A stretch of 64,000 nucleotides of DNA from JACZYA01 sp965247455 (GTDB lineage: Bacteria > Acidobacteriota > Terriglobia > Acidiferrales > 2-02-FULL-67-57), in NCBI GenBank assembly GCA_965247455.1, contig CBDFHE010000013.1, forward strand, positions 1-64,000. Direction: 5' to 3'. Below the pieces are notes generated by a model that was not told where the DNA came from, did no database searches, and was given only the letters and a program-made list of their open reading frames with translations. The translations under genes and the position numbers were made by a program. Shown piece by piece: positions 25,657 through 35,155 of the stretch (position 1 is the first letter of the stretch; each line of letters starts with the position of its first letter).

Positions 25657-27296
25657 TGCTCACCTCCAGAGCCGTTTCCGGCCGGCGCGAGCGCAAGGTT
25701 CAGGCGGTCGGCAAGATTGCGCGCCTCAGAACTGGCGGGATCAAGCGCCAGGGCAGCCCGCACCTGTTCGCGAGCTTCCCTGCTGCGATCCTCTTCCAGG
25801 TAGAGCTCCGCCAGCCGGAGGCGCACCGGGAGCGTATCCTCACTCCAGAGCGCCGCCCTCAACTCCGAGATCGCTTCAGAGGCTTGGCCCTGCCGGCGGT
25901 ACACCTCCGCCAGATAGAAGTGGCCCTCATAGGAGCTCGGGGCAAGGTACACCATCTGGGTAAATTCGTAGCGGGCCGATTCGAGTTGGTCACGTGTCAG
26001 GAAATCTTTTCCGCGCTCCAGATGCACGGTGACGTGCTGGGCGCGGGCGGAGTCGTCGGAGGGTTTGCGCCGCGCCTCTCCCCTCCGGCGGGCTAGTGCC
26101 GCACTAAAGTTTTGCTTGAGCCGAGCAAAGCCGGCCGGCTGCCGCGCCAAGCTGTCCACCGGGGCCGGGTTCCCACTCAGCGCCTGCTGCCGCACCCGCT
26201 CGGCATCGTCCGGCCGCCCCAAAGCTTCCAGCACCTGGGCGGAAAGAAAGCGAGCTTCGCTATCTTCGGGGTTCAATGCCAGACATTGGTCGAAGGCCTG
26301 CGCGGCCGCAGTCCACTGCCGGCGGCGAAGGTAGTGGAGACCGAGATTGAAGTGCACGTCCGGGTCAGCGGAGTCTTCGCGCAGCGCACGGGCAAAATAG
26401 TCGGGCGGGTTGGATGCGCCGGCCTGGGAGGCAAAAACCCCGAGGTTGTTCCACACCTCTTTGACGGGAAGCTGCCGGCCCAGGGGGCGGAGGGTGGCGG
26501 CCGCCCGGGCCGGGTCGCCGCCGAAGAAATATGAAAGCGAGAGATAGAACCGAGCATCGGCACCGTCTCTGTGTTCCGCCGGAATCTTTTCCAGCCAGCG
26601 GGCGGCGGTGGCGTAGTCCTGGTCCTCAAAATAGATTTTTCCCAGGCGCCAAGCCGGGGGACTGAACTTGGGAGCCAGTCGGGCGGCCTGGAGAAAATAC
26701 CGCACCTGGAGTTCGCGGCTGGGAGCGCGCAAGCCGCGCAGATAATTCTCCAAGGCGCTCACCGGAGGGGGTTGAACCCGCTCCAGGAAAGATTCGCGGC
26801 TGTAGGGAAAGCCGGGGTTAAGGGTGCGAAGGATCTGCCACGCCAGTGCTCCCTGAATGTCGAGCAACTGCGCAAACGAACCCTTCTGCTCCAACGGCGC
26901 CGAGAGGCTCAAACGGCGCAAGTGGAGGAGCCGCGCCCAGACGCTGAGGCGGTTCTCCCGAAGTTCAAACCGGCCCACCACCACCCAGGCGGCTCCCAAC
27001 TCCTCGCCCAACCGCACCAGGCTGGCGCGGGTGAGCGGGCTGGTGGCCGACAGTCCCAGCCGTTCCATTGCTGCCAAACGCTGGGCGCGACTGACGAGCG
27101 CGAACCCGTTGCCCGCCAGCCGGTCCGTCAAAGCTTCCGCAAAACTTTCGCCTACCCACTCCAGGTTGGGTTGACCGCCGACGTTGTCAAAGGGCGCCAC
27201 CAGCAGGGTCTGGGATGCAGCCGGGCAGACGGCCACAAGCGCGAGGAAAACCGCAAAGAAGAAAGGTAAACCGAAGCATGCACTACACAGCCGCAT
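25653..27296 (-). CDS. exported tetratricopeptide-repeat protein
   Basis: 547 residues with an N-terminal signal sequence (FFFAVFLALVAVCPAASQ). The first domain (LLVAPFDNVGGQPNLEWVGESFAEALTDRL) resembles the periplasmic FlgO/GNA1162-like or TolB-type N-terminal fold found before TPR arrays. Several TPRs follow (for example PDVHFNLGLHYLRRRQWTAAA and YEGHFYLAEVYRRQGQASEAI). Heads the operon TPR-nfeD-slipin-SPOR-lnt-prfB by overlap of 4 nt with nfeD. Probably a periplasmic scaffold; the specific role is not readable. Confidence 0.85.
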   Translation of the reverse strand: MRLCSACFGLPFFFAVFLALVAVCPAASQTLLVAPFDNVGGQPNLEWVGESFAEALTDRLAGNGFALVSRAQRLAAMERLGLSATSPLTRASLVRLGEELGAAWVVVGRFELRENRLSVWARLLHLRRLSLSAPLEQKGSFAQLLDIQGALAWQILRTLNPGFPYSRESFLERVQPPPVSALENYLRGLRAPSRELQVRYFLQAARLAPKFSPPAWRLGKIYFEDQDYATAARWLEKIPAEHRDGADARFYLSLSYFFGGDPARAAATLRPLGRQLPVKEVWNNLGVFASQAGASNPPDYFARALREDSADPDVHFNLGLHYLRRRQWTAAAQAFDQCLALNPEDSEARFLSAQVLEALGRPDDAERVRQQALSGNPAPVDSLARQPAGFARLKQNFSAALARRRGEARRKPSDDSARAQHVTVHLERGKDFLTRDQLESARYEFTQMVYLAPSSYEGHFYLAEVYRRQGQASEAISELRAALWSEDTLPVRLRLAELYLEEDRSREAREQVRAALALDPASSEARNLADRLNLALAPAGNGSGGEQ

Positions 27297-27361
27297 CGTC
27301 GGCCTTAATTATAACAGAAGCAAGCGAACCGGATTGCAGGAGGTGGGTCAATTCGGTCCAG

Positions 27362-27441
27362 CCCAGCGGCCCCAGCCGCTGGGAAAGGGCACCTTCCCGG
27401 TGGCAGAGCCCTTCGGCTGTGCTTCAGGACAGGCCACCGGG
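27362..27441. repeat. paired intergenic hairpins
   Basis: Two hairpins in the 240-bp gap: CCCAGCGGC/GCCGCTGGG (27362-27370, 27375-27383, loop CCCA) and CCCGGTGGC/GCCACCGGG (27396-27404, 27433-27441). The second encloses CCCTTCGGCTGTGCTTCAGG, a variant of the core near 1480 and 59409. No gene is seen in 27297-27536. Confidence 0.6.
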
Positions 27442-27536
27442 TTGGACGTGAGAGGAACGAGTACCTGAATCGAAAGGCCGGCATGAAATTGGCCCACTAT
27501 CGGATTGCCGGTGGTGTCTTAATCAAAGGGCAGGGC

Positions 27537-28304
27537 CTAGCGAGGAAGATCGGGCGGGAGCTGGAACAACTCCTCGAAGCGGGCGTCCTGGTGCAGGCTG
27601 GCAAATGCCGGGTCGTTGCGGAGATCGTCGGGCGGAAAACCGTCTTCCAGGGCGCGGCGGAGATACTTCAAGCACTGGTCGGTGTAGCCCAACGCCACGA
27701 AGGTCTTTCCCAGCAAGAAATAGAACCGGCCGCGGTCTTCGACCGAGCGGTCCTGGAGCCGCACACCGAAAATGCTGCGACGCTCAAAGACCTTCGGGTC
27801 GAGCAGCAAAGCCAGGCGATATTGCTCAATAGCTTCTTGGTACTTCTTTCGTTGGAAGAGCGCGTTGCCGAGGCCGGAACGAATGGTGGCGTCGGTGGGG
27901 CTGGCCTTGAGCGCCCGCCGGTAGTAGCGGATGGCCTTCTTGTACTTCTTGCGGCCGTAGTACACCGTGCCCAGGTTGTTCCAGGCGGGAGCGTAGGTTT
28001 CATCTACTTTGGTAGAGCGCTTGTAAAACTTCTCCGCGTTGCGCAAGTGGAACAGTTGATGGTGGGCGATTCCGGTCTTGTTCAACAGCACAGCATTCTG
28101 GGGGTCGTGCTGGAGCGCTTCCTGGTAGTAGTCAATCGCCTCCAAGTACCGCTTGCGAATCATGTGCAAATCGGCGCGGAGTTCAAGCTGTCGTACTTGC
28201 TCCTGCCGAGGCAGGACGGTAAGAAGCGGGGCCTCCTGGGCCTGGGCGGCGAGCGTGGCGGCGAGGAGTGCGCCGCCCACGCCAATCAACCCGAAGCAAC
28301 GCAT
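27537..28304 (-). CDS. exported TPR protein
   Basis: 255 residues. Signal peptide (GLIGVGGALLAATLAAQAQ), then about four tetratricopeptide repeats such as YLEAIDYYQEALQHDPQNA, APAWNNLGTVYYGRKKYKKA and TIRSGLGNALFQRKKYQEA. The C-terminal stretch (YTDQCLKYLRRALEDGFPP) is a further degenerate repeat. Lies 12 bp downstream of the class A PBP gene on the same strand, so it may support the synthase in the periplasm; this is inference from position only. Confidence 0.83.
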   Translation of the reverse strand: MRCFGLIGVGGALLAATLAAQAQEAPLLTVLPRQEQVRQLELRADLHMIRKRYLEAIDYYQEALQHDPQNAVLLNKTGIAHHQLFHLRNAEKFYKRSTKVDETYAPAWNNLGTVYYGRKKYKKAIRYYRRALKASPTDATIRSGLGNALFQRKKYQEAIEQYRLALLLDPKVFERRSIFGVRLQDRSVEDRGRFYFLLGKTFVALGYTDQCLKYLRRALEDGFPPDDLRNDPAFASLHQDARFEELFQLPPDLPR

Positions 28305-28316
28305 GGACTCTTTACC

Positions 28317-30806
28317 TCAATTCTGCTTCCCGCCAAGAGAACGAGGGGTCTGGGGCTGGGGCCGCACCGGGGCCGGCGGATCAGTCTCCGGCTCCGGGGG
28401 AGAATCAGGAACGGGTTCTTGCGAGCGCGGACGAGAGCGAATGCCGATGGCACGGGACAAAGAGCGGGTGACGCGCCGAACCAGCGAAGGCCGATGCTTG
28501 GGGCAGAGGTCCCGGGGCTCGGTCCCGAGGATGAACAATTCTGTCCGCACCTCGGGGCAGTCGGCGGTGGCCGTTTGCAGGGTCTCGGGGTCGAGCGGCA
28601 CCGCCACCATCCCCTCAGGCGGAATGAAAGTTTGGGGGTTGCGGTAAGTGGGCAACTGCACCGCGCGCTTCATGAACGCCGTCCAAATGGGCAAGGCCGC
28701 TGCATTTCCAGACAACCCCAAGTCGCGGTAATCATCGAAGCCCACCCAGACGGCACAGAGGAGATTGGAGGTAAACCCGACAAACCAGCCGTCGCGGGAG
28801 GTGCCGGTCTTGCCGGCAGCCGGCGCGGTGAATCCGCGGGCGCGGGAGCCCGCACCGGTGCCACGGTTCATGTTGTCCACCAAAAGGTCCAGAACAAGAT
28901 AAGCGACACGTGCGTCCAGCACAGGGACGGGCCGGTTTTCCGTCTTCAGCAAAACTTCGTCCTCGGAGGACAGCACCGTATCAATCAGGGTGGGCGAGAC
29001 GCGATTGCCACCGTTGGCAAAGAGGGTATAGGCAGCCGCGACTTCCAGGGGGGTGGAGTCGTAGGCGCCCAAGGAGACCGAAGGCGTAGGCCGCAGGCGG
29101 GGATTCAGCCCGGCGGCCACCGCCAGCGCGGCCACCCGGTCATAGCCGGCCATCTCCGCCACCTTGACGGTGGCCACGTTGAGGGAGCGAATCAAGGCGT
29201 CGCGCGCCGTGACCACGCCGTAAAATTTCTCCCCGTAGTTGGAAGGCTCGTATTCCTCACCCTCCCAGAAAAACGTGGTGGGCTCATCCACAATCGTGGT
29301 CACAGGAGTAACGGCGCTCTCCGGAGTCTCCAAAGCAGTGGCGAAGGCAGCGGCAAAGACAAACGGCTTGAAGGAAGAACCCGGCTGCCGGTGGGCGACA
29401 GTGCGGTTGAGTTGGGTCTGGTTGTAGTCCCGGCCGCCCACCAAAGCCTTGACTTGGCCGGTGTGCGGGTCGAGGGCAATCAGAGCCACCTGCGGGAGGG
29501 GGAGCGGGTCTTCCCGCTCTCCAAATCGCTCAGCAATCTTGGCATCCACTTCCGGCAAGGCTTCCCGGATGGCCTCGGCGGCGGCGCGCTGCAAACCAAG
29601 GTCGAGGCTGGTGTGGACGCGATAGCTGCGCGAGATCAACTGCTCCTCGGAGAAGTGGCCCAACAGTTGGTCGCGCACCAAGTCAACGAAATAGGGGGCG
29701 TCGTTGGCCTCCACATTCTGGGGGGCAATGGTGAGCTCTTCTTCCCGGGCCTGGGCGGCCTGCTCCTCGGTGATCAAACCAATCGTCACCATGCCGTTGA
29801 GGATATGGTCGCGGCGCCGGCGGGCGCGGTCAGGGTGGCGGTAGGGATTGTAATAGTTGGGGCCGCGAATGATGCCGGCCAGCAGGGCGGACTCGCTCAG
29901 GGTCAGCCGGCTGATGTCCTTGCCGAAGTAGGCCTGGGCGCCTTCGCCGAAGCCGTGGACGCTGAAGCTGCCGCGCTGGCCGAGGTAGATTTCATTGGCG
30001 TACAGCTCGAAGATTTTTTCTTTCTCAAAGCGCCGCTCGAGCTGCACGGCAATCAAAGCCTCGGTCGCCTTGCGTTTCCAACTGAGGTCGCGGGTGAGAA
30101 AGAAGCTGCGCGCCAGTTGCATGGTCAGGGTGCTGGCCCCCTGGACACGAGCGCCCTTGCGCTTTCCCGACCAGACACCCAGGTCGTACCACAAGGCGCG
30201 GGCCACATCCACCACCGAGATGCCGGGGTGGTCGAAGAAACGCCGGTCTTCAGCGGTTAAAACCGCCTGCACCAACCCCGGGGGAATGTCGGTGTAGGTC
30301 ACCAAGCGGCGCTTGGTGCGACGGCGATCAAACAGGTTGGTGACGTGGGCAGGCTCGATGAGCACCGAGGTGAGCAGGCGACCCGTGCGCAGCGAGACCA
30401 AGTTCTTGACCTCTCCCTCCTCCACTTCCACCCGAACCGCCTGGGCGGGCCCCACCGAGGAGCGCTCCCCGGGGCGAATCTCGATCACCTTCTCGCTGCG
30501 TTGGAACCAACCGTAGGGAGAAGGCTCTTCCTCAGGGCTGCTGTAGCCGAAGCGGTGAAGCTGGGCGGTAATTTGTGCCAGCGAGGCGGGCTCGCCTACA
30601 TAGAGGGTTGTGGGGGCAGAATAGATGCGGGCGGCATTTTCAAAAATCTCTCCGCCCAGCCGGGCGTCAATCAAACGCGCGAAACGAAACCAGATGTAGC
30701 CAAAGACCGCAGCCCCCACAAAGGAAAGAACCAGGAGAGCAATCAGGGGGGCTCGCCCCCACCGCCCCGTCCAAAAGCCGCGCGCAATGCGAATACGAAT
30801 CGCCAC
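28317..30806 (-). CDS. class A penicillin-binding protein (PBP1b-like)
   Basis: 829 residues; polymerises glycan and crosslinks peptidoglycan. A membrane anchor (about 20-40) is followed by a UB2H-like region (IYSAPTTLYVGEPASLAQI), which favours PBP1b over PBP1a. The GT51 domain has EDRRFFDHPGISVVDVARA and QGASTLTMQLARSFFLTRD. The transpeptidase has the active-site serine in QPGSSFKPFVFAAA (about residue 474), SLN in LIRSLNVATVKVAE, and KTGTSRDGW (about 665). Periplasmic with a Pro-rich C-terminal tail. Upstream is a small membrane protein, downstream a TPR protein. Confidence 0.95.
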   Translation of the reverse strand: MAIRIRIARGFWTGRWGRAPLIALLVLSFVGAAVFGYIWFRFARLIDARLGGEIFENAARIYSAPTTLYVGEPASLAQITAQLHRFGYSSPEEEPSPYGWFQRSEKVIEIRPGERSSVGPAQAVRVEVEEGEVKNLVSLRTGRLLTSVLIEPAHVTNLFDRRRTKRRLVTYTDIPPGLVQAVLTAEDRRFFDHPGISVVDVARALWYDLGVWSGKRKGARVQGASTLTMQLARSFFLTRDLSWKRKATEALIAVQLERRFEKEKIFELYANEIYLGQRGSFSVHGFGEGAQAYFGKDISRLTLSESALLAGIIRGPNYYNPYRHPDRARRRRDHILNGMVTIGLITEEQAAQAREEELTIAPQNVEANDAPYFVDLVRDQLLGHFSEEQLISRSYRVHTSLDLGLQRAAAEAIREALPEVDAKIAERFGEREDPLPLPQVALIALDPHTGQVKALVGGRDYNQTQLNRTVAHRQPGSSFKPFVFAAAFATALETPESAVTPVTTIVDEPTTFFWEGEEYEPSNYGEKFYGVVTARDALIRSLNVATVKVAEMAGYDRVAALAVAAGLNPRLRPTPSVSLGAYDSTPLEVAAAYTLFANGGNRVSPTLIDTVLSSEDEVLLKTENRPVPVLDARVAYLVLDLLVDNMNRGTGAGSRARGFTAPAAGKTGTSRDGWFVGFTSNLLCAVWVGFDDYRDLGLSGNAAALPIWTAFMKRAVQLPTYRNPQTFIPPEGMVAVPLDPETLQTATADCPEVRTELFILGTEPRDLCPKHRPSLVRRVTRSLSRAIGIRSRPRSQEPVPDSPPEPETDPPAPVRPQPQTPRSLGGKQN

Positions 30807-30817
30807 GAGTTTTGACC

Positions 30818-31324
30818 CTAATACACCGATCCGGTGTCAGCCTGGAAATCGAAAGTAAAGTTGGCCGTGTACACAACCAAATCAACCGGCACGGTGTACC
30901 GGGCAGCAATGCGAACGCCGCGGGCAGCCGGAGTTACGCTGATTTGTTTGCGCTCGAGAGGCAAGCTCAACTCCAGCGCTTTCCGGTGCAGTTCCTGCTG
31001 AATCTGCTGGGGAGCCTTGCGATTGACGCCGGCGTATTTCGCCTGGCTGCGCATGGCGTCTTCAAACTCATAGCTGCTGACATATACAGGAGTGATGCGG
31101 ACAGCAGCCAAAATGATGGCCGCAACGATGAGGAGAGCGATGAGAAGCTGAAGCCTGCTTCCGCCCTGTTCGGTTGCCGCCGGGTGTCGTGGAGAGCGAA
31201 CCCTGGCCCGCCCCTGTTCTTCCTGCGTGAGGCTTAACACCCCTCCACCGCTCGCCGCTTTTCCTGCATGCGAAAGAGGCCCCATCCGGCCTTCCCAGGG
31301 CAGTTTGGCACAACTCAGCCGCAA
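30818..31324 (-). CDS. small single-pass membrane protein, DUF4845-like
   Basis: Up to 168 residues; the first 50 or so are low-confidence because the frame is open through the end of proS and a later start (for example the methionine at residue 14) may be used. One membrane segment (LQLLIALLIVAAIILAAVRI) is followed by a periplasmic domain with YEFEDAMRSQAKYAGVNRK, resembling DUF4845 proteins. As annotated it overlaps the proS stop by 10 nt and precedes the PBP gene by 11 bp. No function assigned. Confidence 0.65.
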   Translation of the reverse strand: MRLSCAKLPWEGRMGPLSHAGKAASGGGVLSLTQEEQGRARVRSPRHPAATEQGGSRLQLLIALLIVAAIILAAVRITPVYVSSYEFEDAMRSQAKYAGVNRKAPQQIQQELHRKALELSLPLERKQISVTPAARGVRIAARYTVPVDLVVYTANFTFDFQADTGSVY

Positions 31325-33036
31325 TAGCGGCTCCGAACCAGCGTCACCACATCAGCAATCTTAGCATCGGCCCGAACCCCTGTCGAGCGTTCGGACAGCT
31401 CCACCAAGCCGTCGCCTACCTTCCGGCCCACGGTGATGCGTAGGGGAATGCCGATCAGGTCGGCGTCTTTGAACTTGACGCCGGGGCGCTCGTCGCGGTC
31501 GTCGTAGAGCACCTCCACCCCGATCTGTCGCAGCACGGTGTAGAGCTGCTCGGCGGCCTGCCGGATGGAGTTGTCCTTCAGGTTGGTGGGAGTGAGCACA
31601 ACTTCAAAGGGAGCGACGGCCCGCGGCGGGCACATGCCGTTTTGGTCGTGGTTTTGCTCGACGGCGGCGGTCAGGATGCGCTCCACCCCGATGCCGTAGG
31701 AGCCCATGATGGGCGTGACCTCTTTGCCGTCGCGGTCGAGCACGCGCAAACCCAAGGCTTGGGCATAGCGGCGACCGAGCTTGAAGATGTGGCCCACCTC
31801 AATGGCGGAGGCGACCCGCAGGGGACGCCCGCAACGGATGCACGGATCGCCGTCGGCCACCTCGCGCAGGTCATGGTAGGCGCCGGTGAAGTCTTTTTCG
31901 GGCGTGAGGTAACGGATGTGGTAGTGATCGCGGTTGGCGCCGCTGATGAGGTTGCGGCGGCCACGGAAAGACTCGTCCATCAGGATGCGCACGCCCTGGG
32001 CGCCCAGCGGGCCGATGGAGCCGGGCGCAGCGCCGAATGCTTGCTGAATTTCCTCGGGGTGGGCGGGGCGCACGACGACGGCGCCGAGAGCGTCGGCCAG
32101 CTTGGCTTCGCTGAGCTGGTGGTCGCCGCGGACGAAGGCCAGCACGACTTGGTCCTGCTTGTCCTTGTCGGCGGCGGGCGCGACATAGACCACCGCCTTC
32201 ATCATGTGTTCGGGGCCGGTCTTGCTGAAAGTAACCAGCTCCTCAATGGTGCGGATGTTAGGCGTGGAGAATTCTTCCGGGGCGCGGTCGCCGTCGAGGT
32301 CCTGCACGGACTTGACGGCGGAGCGGGCCTTTTCCAGGTTGGCGGCGTAGCCGCACTCCTTGACGCACAGGACAATGTGGTCTTCGCCGGCGTCGGAAAC
32401 TACCATAAATTCGTGCGATTGCGAGCCGCCCATGGCGCCGGAGTGGGCTTCAACGATCTGGTAATCGAGACCGCAGCGGCTCAAGATGCGGCAGTAGGCG
32501 TCGTAGTGCTTCTTGTAGCTGGCGTCGAGGCCGTCCTCGTCAATGTCGAAAGAGTAGGAGTCCTTCATGATGAACTGGCGCAGGCGCATGAGGCCGGACT
32601 TGGGGCGGGCTTCGTCGCGGAATTTGGTTTGGATTTGGTACCAAATCTGGGGCAGTTGGCGGTAGCTACGCAGCTCGCCGCGGGCGATGTCGGTCATCAC
32701 CTCCTCGTGGGTCATGCCCAGGCAGAGGTCGCGGCCACCGTGGTCTTTGAGCTGAAACATGATGGCGGCCAACTGGTCCCAGCGGCCGGTCTGCTGCCAC
32801 AGTTCGGCGGGGTGGATGGCGGGCAGGAAGAACTCTTGCGCGCCGATGCGGTCCATCTCCTCGCGAATAATGCGCGAGATTTTGAGGACCGAGCGCTGGC
32901 CGAGATAGAGATAGGAGTAGATGCCCGCCGCCAGTTGGCGGATGTAACCTGCGCGCAGCAACAGGCGGTGGCTGGGGACCTCGGCGTCGGCGGGGTCTTC
33001 CCGCAGCGTGGGGATGAAGAGTTGGCTCCAGCGCAT
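31315..33036 (-). CDS. proS: prolyl-tRNA synthetase (bacterial type with editing insert)
   Basis: Charges tRNA-Pro. 573 residues from the ATG at 33036 (MRWSQLFIPTLRED). Class II motifs: motif 1 around VLKISRIIREEMDRIGAQEFFLPAIHP (quoted in parts: EEMDRIGAQEFFLPAI), motif 2 region TKFRDEARPKSGLMRLRQF, motif 3 MGSYGIGVERILTAAVE. Between motifs 2 and 3 lies the YbaK-like editing insert (about 220-400), as in the long bacterial ProS. The C-terminal anticodon-binding domain has DDRDERPGVKFKDADLIGIP. Start chosen by homology; upstream residues are not conserved. Confidence 0.96.
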   Translation of the reverse strand: MRWSQLFIPTLREDPADAEVPSHRLLLRAGYIRQLAAGIYSYLYLGQRSVLKISRIIREEMDRIGAQEFFLPAIHPAELWQQTGRWDQLAAIMFQLKDHGGRDLCLGMTHEEVMTDIARGELRSYRQLPQIWYQIQTKFRDEARPKSGLMRLRQFIMKDSYSFDIDEDGLDASYKKHYDAYCRILSRCGLDYQIVEAHSGAMGGSQSHEFMVVSDAGEDHIVLCVKECGYAANLEKARSAVKSVQDLDGDRAPEEFSTPNIRTIEELVTFSKTGPEHMMKAVVYVAPAADKDKQDQVVLAFVRGDHQLSEAKLADALGAVVVRPAHPEEIQQAFGAAPGSIGPLGAQGVRILMDESFRGRRNLISGANRDHYHIRYLTPEKDFTGAYHDLREVADGDPCIRCGRPLRVASAIEVGHIFKLGRRYAQALGLRVLDRDGKEVTPIMGSYGIGVERILTAAVEQNHDQNGMCPPRAVAPFEVVLTPTNLKDNSIRQAAEQLYTVLRQIGVEVLYDDRDERPGVKFKDADLIGIPLRITVGRKVGDGLVELSERSTGVRADAKIADVVTLVRSRYCG

Positions 33037-33159
33037 CGACTCTGACTCGAGTGAGGTCTGCCCTTCTAGTTGAAAGCCTGCAACCGCCCAAACCATCGAA
33101 CAGTAGGGCAGCCGCGCAGCAGTGTCAAGGCGCAGGAAGAGATGCTGGAAAACCGCAGC

Positions 33160-34398
33160 TTACCAACTGGTGCAGCGGCTTTGGACGTCTTCGTAGCGCT
33201 GGGCGGTGTCGAGGGCGTCGGCAGCGGCGTTGCGCGCCTGCGTCATCCGCGCATAGATGGGCTGGAGGATCTTGTCCAGCTCGTCTTCGGCCTGCTGCAT
33301 CGCATCACGGAAGGGAGTGTTCCACCGTGGCCGAGCGTAGGTAGGCAAGGAGGCGGAGGCCAAGGCGGTTCTAGCTTCCTGGGCGAACTTCTCCAGCACG
33401 GCCCGGTCGGCGCGGACGTGCTGGTTTTCGTGGTCGAGCGTGGCCTGATACTCGCAGGAACCTTCCGCATACTCCCGGGCGAGATAGACATCAATGAAGC
33501 GATAGCGGAGAACTAGGTTGACCTCCGAGACCCAGACGCAGTCGTCGTCTTCTTCTCCGGTGGAAAGAAAGGTGGCGTCAATTTTTCTTTCCATTCCGAG
33601 GTCAAAGGTTGTCAAACCAATACTGTTGGCTTGGATTTCCGCCAGCGCGCGAATCTGGCCGCGAGTCCGGTCGTGATGTAAACGCGCCTCCGGCACTTCC
33701 AGGGTTACGTTGACGGCATAGCGGAGCGCCGGGGCCGGTGTGGCCACGCATTCCGCTGTGAGGGTGTACTTGGTTTCCACCGAAGCGGCGTCCAAAGGGG
33801 ACGAAATCAGTTGAGAGGGGCCGAGGTAGGTGCCCGCCTGGCGCGGGAGCATGACAGGGGGAGGAAGAAGCGGGGTGACGGTCCTCAGAAGACTTGGCTG
33901 GCTTTCCCCGTCCGGGGAGGTGCAAGCAACCTGGTAGCTCGACCGTTGCTGCGGGTTTCCCTGAAAGCTGAGGATAAAAGCCGGGAGGCTGCTGGCGGTG
34001 GCCAAGCCGCGGAGGCTGACCTCGATGGGGATGGGGCCGCTCCGGTAGGCGGCGCAGGGGCCGGCTGGCGTGTACCGCCAGGAATAGATTCCTCCGGCGG
34101 TGGCGCTGATGGGCTGGTCGAGCGGGGAGAGAGCGGGCGCATCCGGGATTTCAAGCTAGCCGTGGAACCAGGTCGTATGGTGGGAGTCATAGGCGGGGTC
34201 GGACGCGTGTCGCAGAACGACTTTGTGTTCCACCTGGATTGACCATCGGGGCCGAACCATGGGGGGCTGGGCCATGAGCTTGCGCAAGGCTTGGCGGTCG
34301 TCGAGACGCACGGGGTTCCGGGCGGAGCCGCGCATCGAAGGAGAAAAGGCAAAGACGAGGGAGATGATTGCCGCTGTAGGTGGGAGGGTGCGCCTCAC
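33160..34398 (-). pseudogene. amber-interrupted exported HENQH putative metalloprotease
   Basis: One reading frame from a GTG at 34398 to 33160 would encode about 411 residues but carries an in-frame TAG at 34157-34155. Upstream of it is a convincing signal peptide (MRRTLPPTAAIISLVFAFS). The frame resumes directly after the stop (LEIPDAPALSPLDQPI, IYSWRYTPAG) and continues to the C-terminus. The distal part has LDHENQHVRADRAVLEKF, an HExxH-type motif with a following Asp, similar to DUF922-like predicted secreted proteases. The only start after the stop is a TTG at 34005, which would give a 281-residue protein without a signal. Nonsense mutation, sequencing error or readthrough cannot be separated here. 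Confidence 0.6.
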
Positions 34399-34493
34399 TG
34401 GATTATCCCGATGCCACAAGCATACAGATTGTGGAGACGCCGGCAAGGTTGCACGCGCGCAAACCGGCCCGGCAGATCGTACTCACCACCGAG

Positions 34494-34533
34494 GCGCAGA
34501 GGACGCAGAGAGCCGGTCGGTTGTCCTCTGCGC
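34494..34533. repeat. intergenic hairpin with CAGAG-rich arms
   Basis: Perfect 11-bp arms GCGCAGAGGAC (34494-34504) and GTCCTCTGCGC (34523-34533). Followed by a second palindrome built from CCTGCCTGC and GCAGGCAGG (about 34543-34580). The 277-bp gap before rpiB holds these repeats and no gene. Such CAGAG-rich and CCTGCC-rich palindromes occur between genes in many acidobacterial genomes (recalled). Confidence 0.55.
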
Positions 34534-34675
34534 CCTCTGCGCCTGCCTGCCCTGCCTACCGCAGGCAGGCGCAGGCAGGTCTCTGTGATGAACAGTCCGC
34601 CCGGGTGCGTTCTCCGGCGCGGTTGCCAAAGGCCAGCGGCGAGGAATAGAATGACGTGAGTGTATGGGGTGAAAC

Positions 34676-35155
34676 ATGATTGAAAAGGGCGCGCGCATTG
34701 CCCTGGGAGCCGACCACGCCGGTTTCCAGATAAAAGACCGGATCAAAGAAACGCTGCAGAAGGAGGGCTACGAGGTGATTGACTTCGGCACCCATTCGGA
34801 AGAGTCGGTGGACTATCCTGACTACGCCCGCCAGGTGGCGCAGAGCGTCTCGCAGGCCGAGAGCGACCGCGGCATCCTGGTGTGCGGCACCGGGCTGGGC
34901 ATGGCCGTCACCGCCAACAAGTTCCGCAGCATCCGCGCCGCCACCTGCAACGACACCTACACCGCGCACATGGCAGCCGAGCACACCGACGCCAACATCC
35001 TCTGCGTGGGAGCGCGGGTGGTGGATGCTGATCACGCGGTGGCAATCGTAGCAGAATGGCTGAAGGGAAAGTTCGGCGGCGGCCGCCACCACCGCCGCAT
35101 TGACAAAATCACGGAAATCGAGCGGACCCTCCCCGTCCCAGCCGGCAAACCATGA
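34676..35155 (+). CDS. rpiB: ribose-5-phosphate isomerase B
   Basis: Interconverts ribose-5-phosphate and ribulose-5-phosphate. 159 residues of the RpiB/LacAB family. Seen: ALGADHAGFQIKD, GTHSEESVDYPDYA, the catalytic cysteine near residue 69 in LVCGTGLGMAVTANK, and ARVVDADHAVAIVAEWL. Stop overlaps the glyA start by 4 nt (ATGA), so the two are coupled; rpiB-glyA pairing is common in bacteria. Confidence 0.95.
   Translation: MIEKGARIALGADHAGFQIKDRIKETLQKEGYEVIDFGTHSEESVDYPDYARQVAQSVSQAESDRGILVCGTGLGMAVTANKFRSIRAATCNDTYTAHMAAEHTDANILCVGARVVDADHAVAIVAEWLKGKFGGGRHHRRIDKITEIERTLPVPAGKP

Noticed and set aside
27483..30260. 925-codon plus-strand open frame opposite the PBP and TPR genes
   Set aside because: Antisense shadow of clear minus-strand genes; product has no recognisable domain.
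34155..34157. Pyrrolysine at the in-frame TAG
   Set aside because: No Pyl machinery in the window and several genes appear to use TAG as normal stop (for example the M67 peptidase); nonsense or sequence error is simpler.
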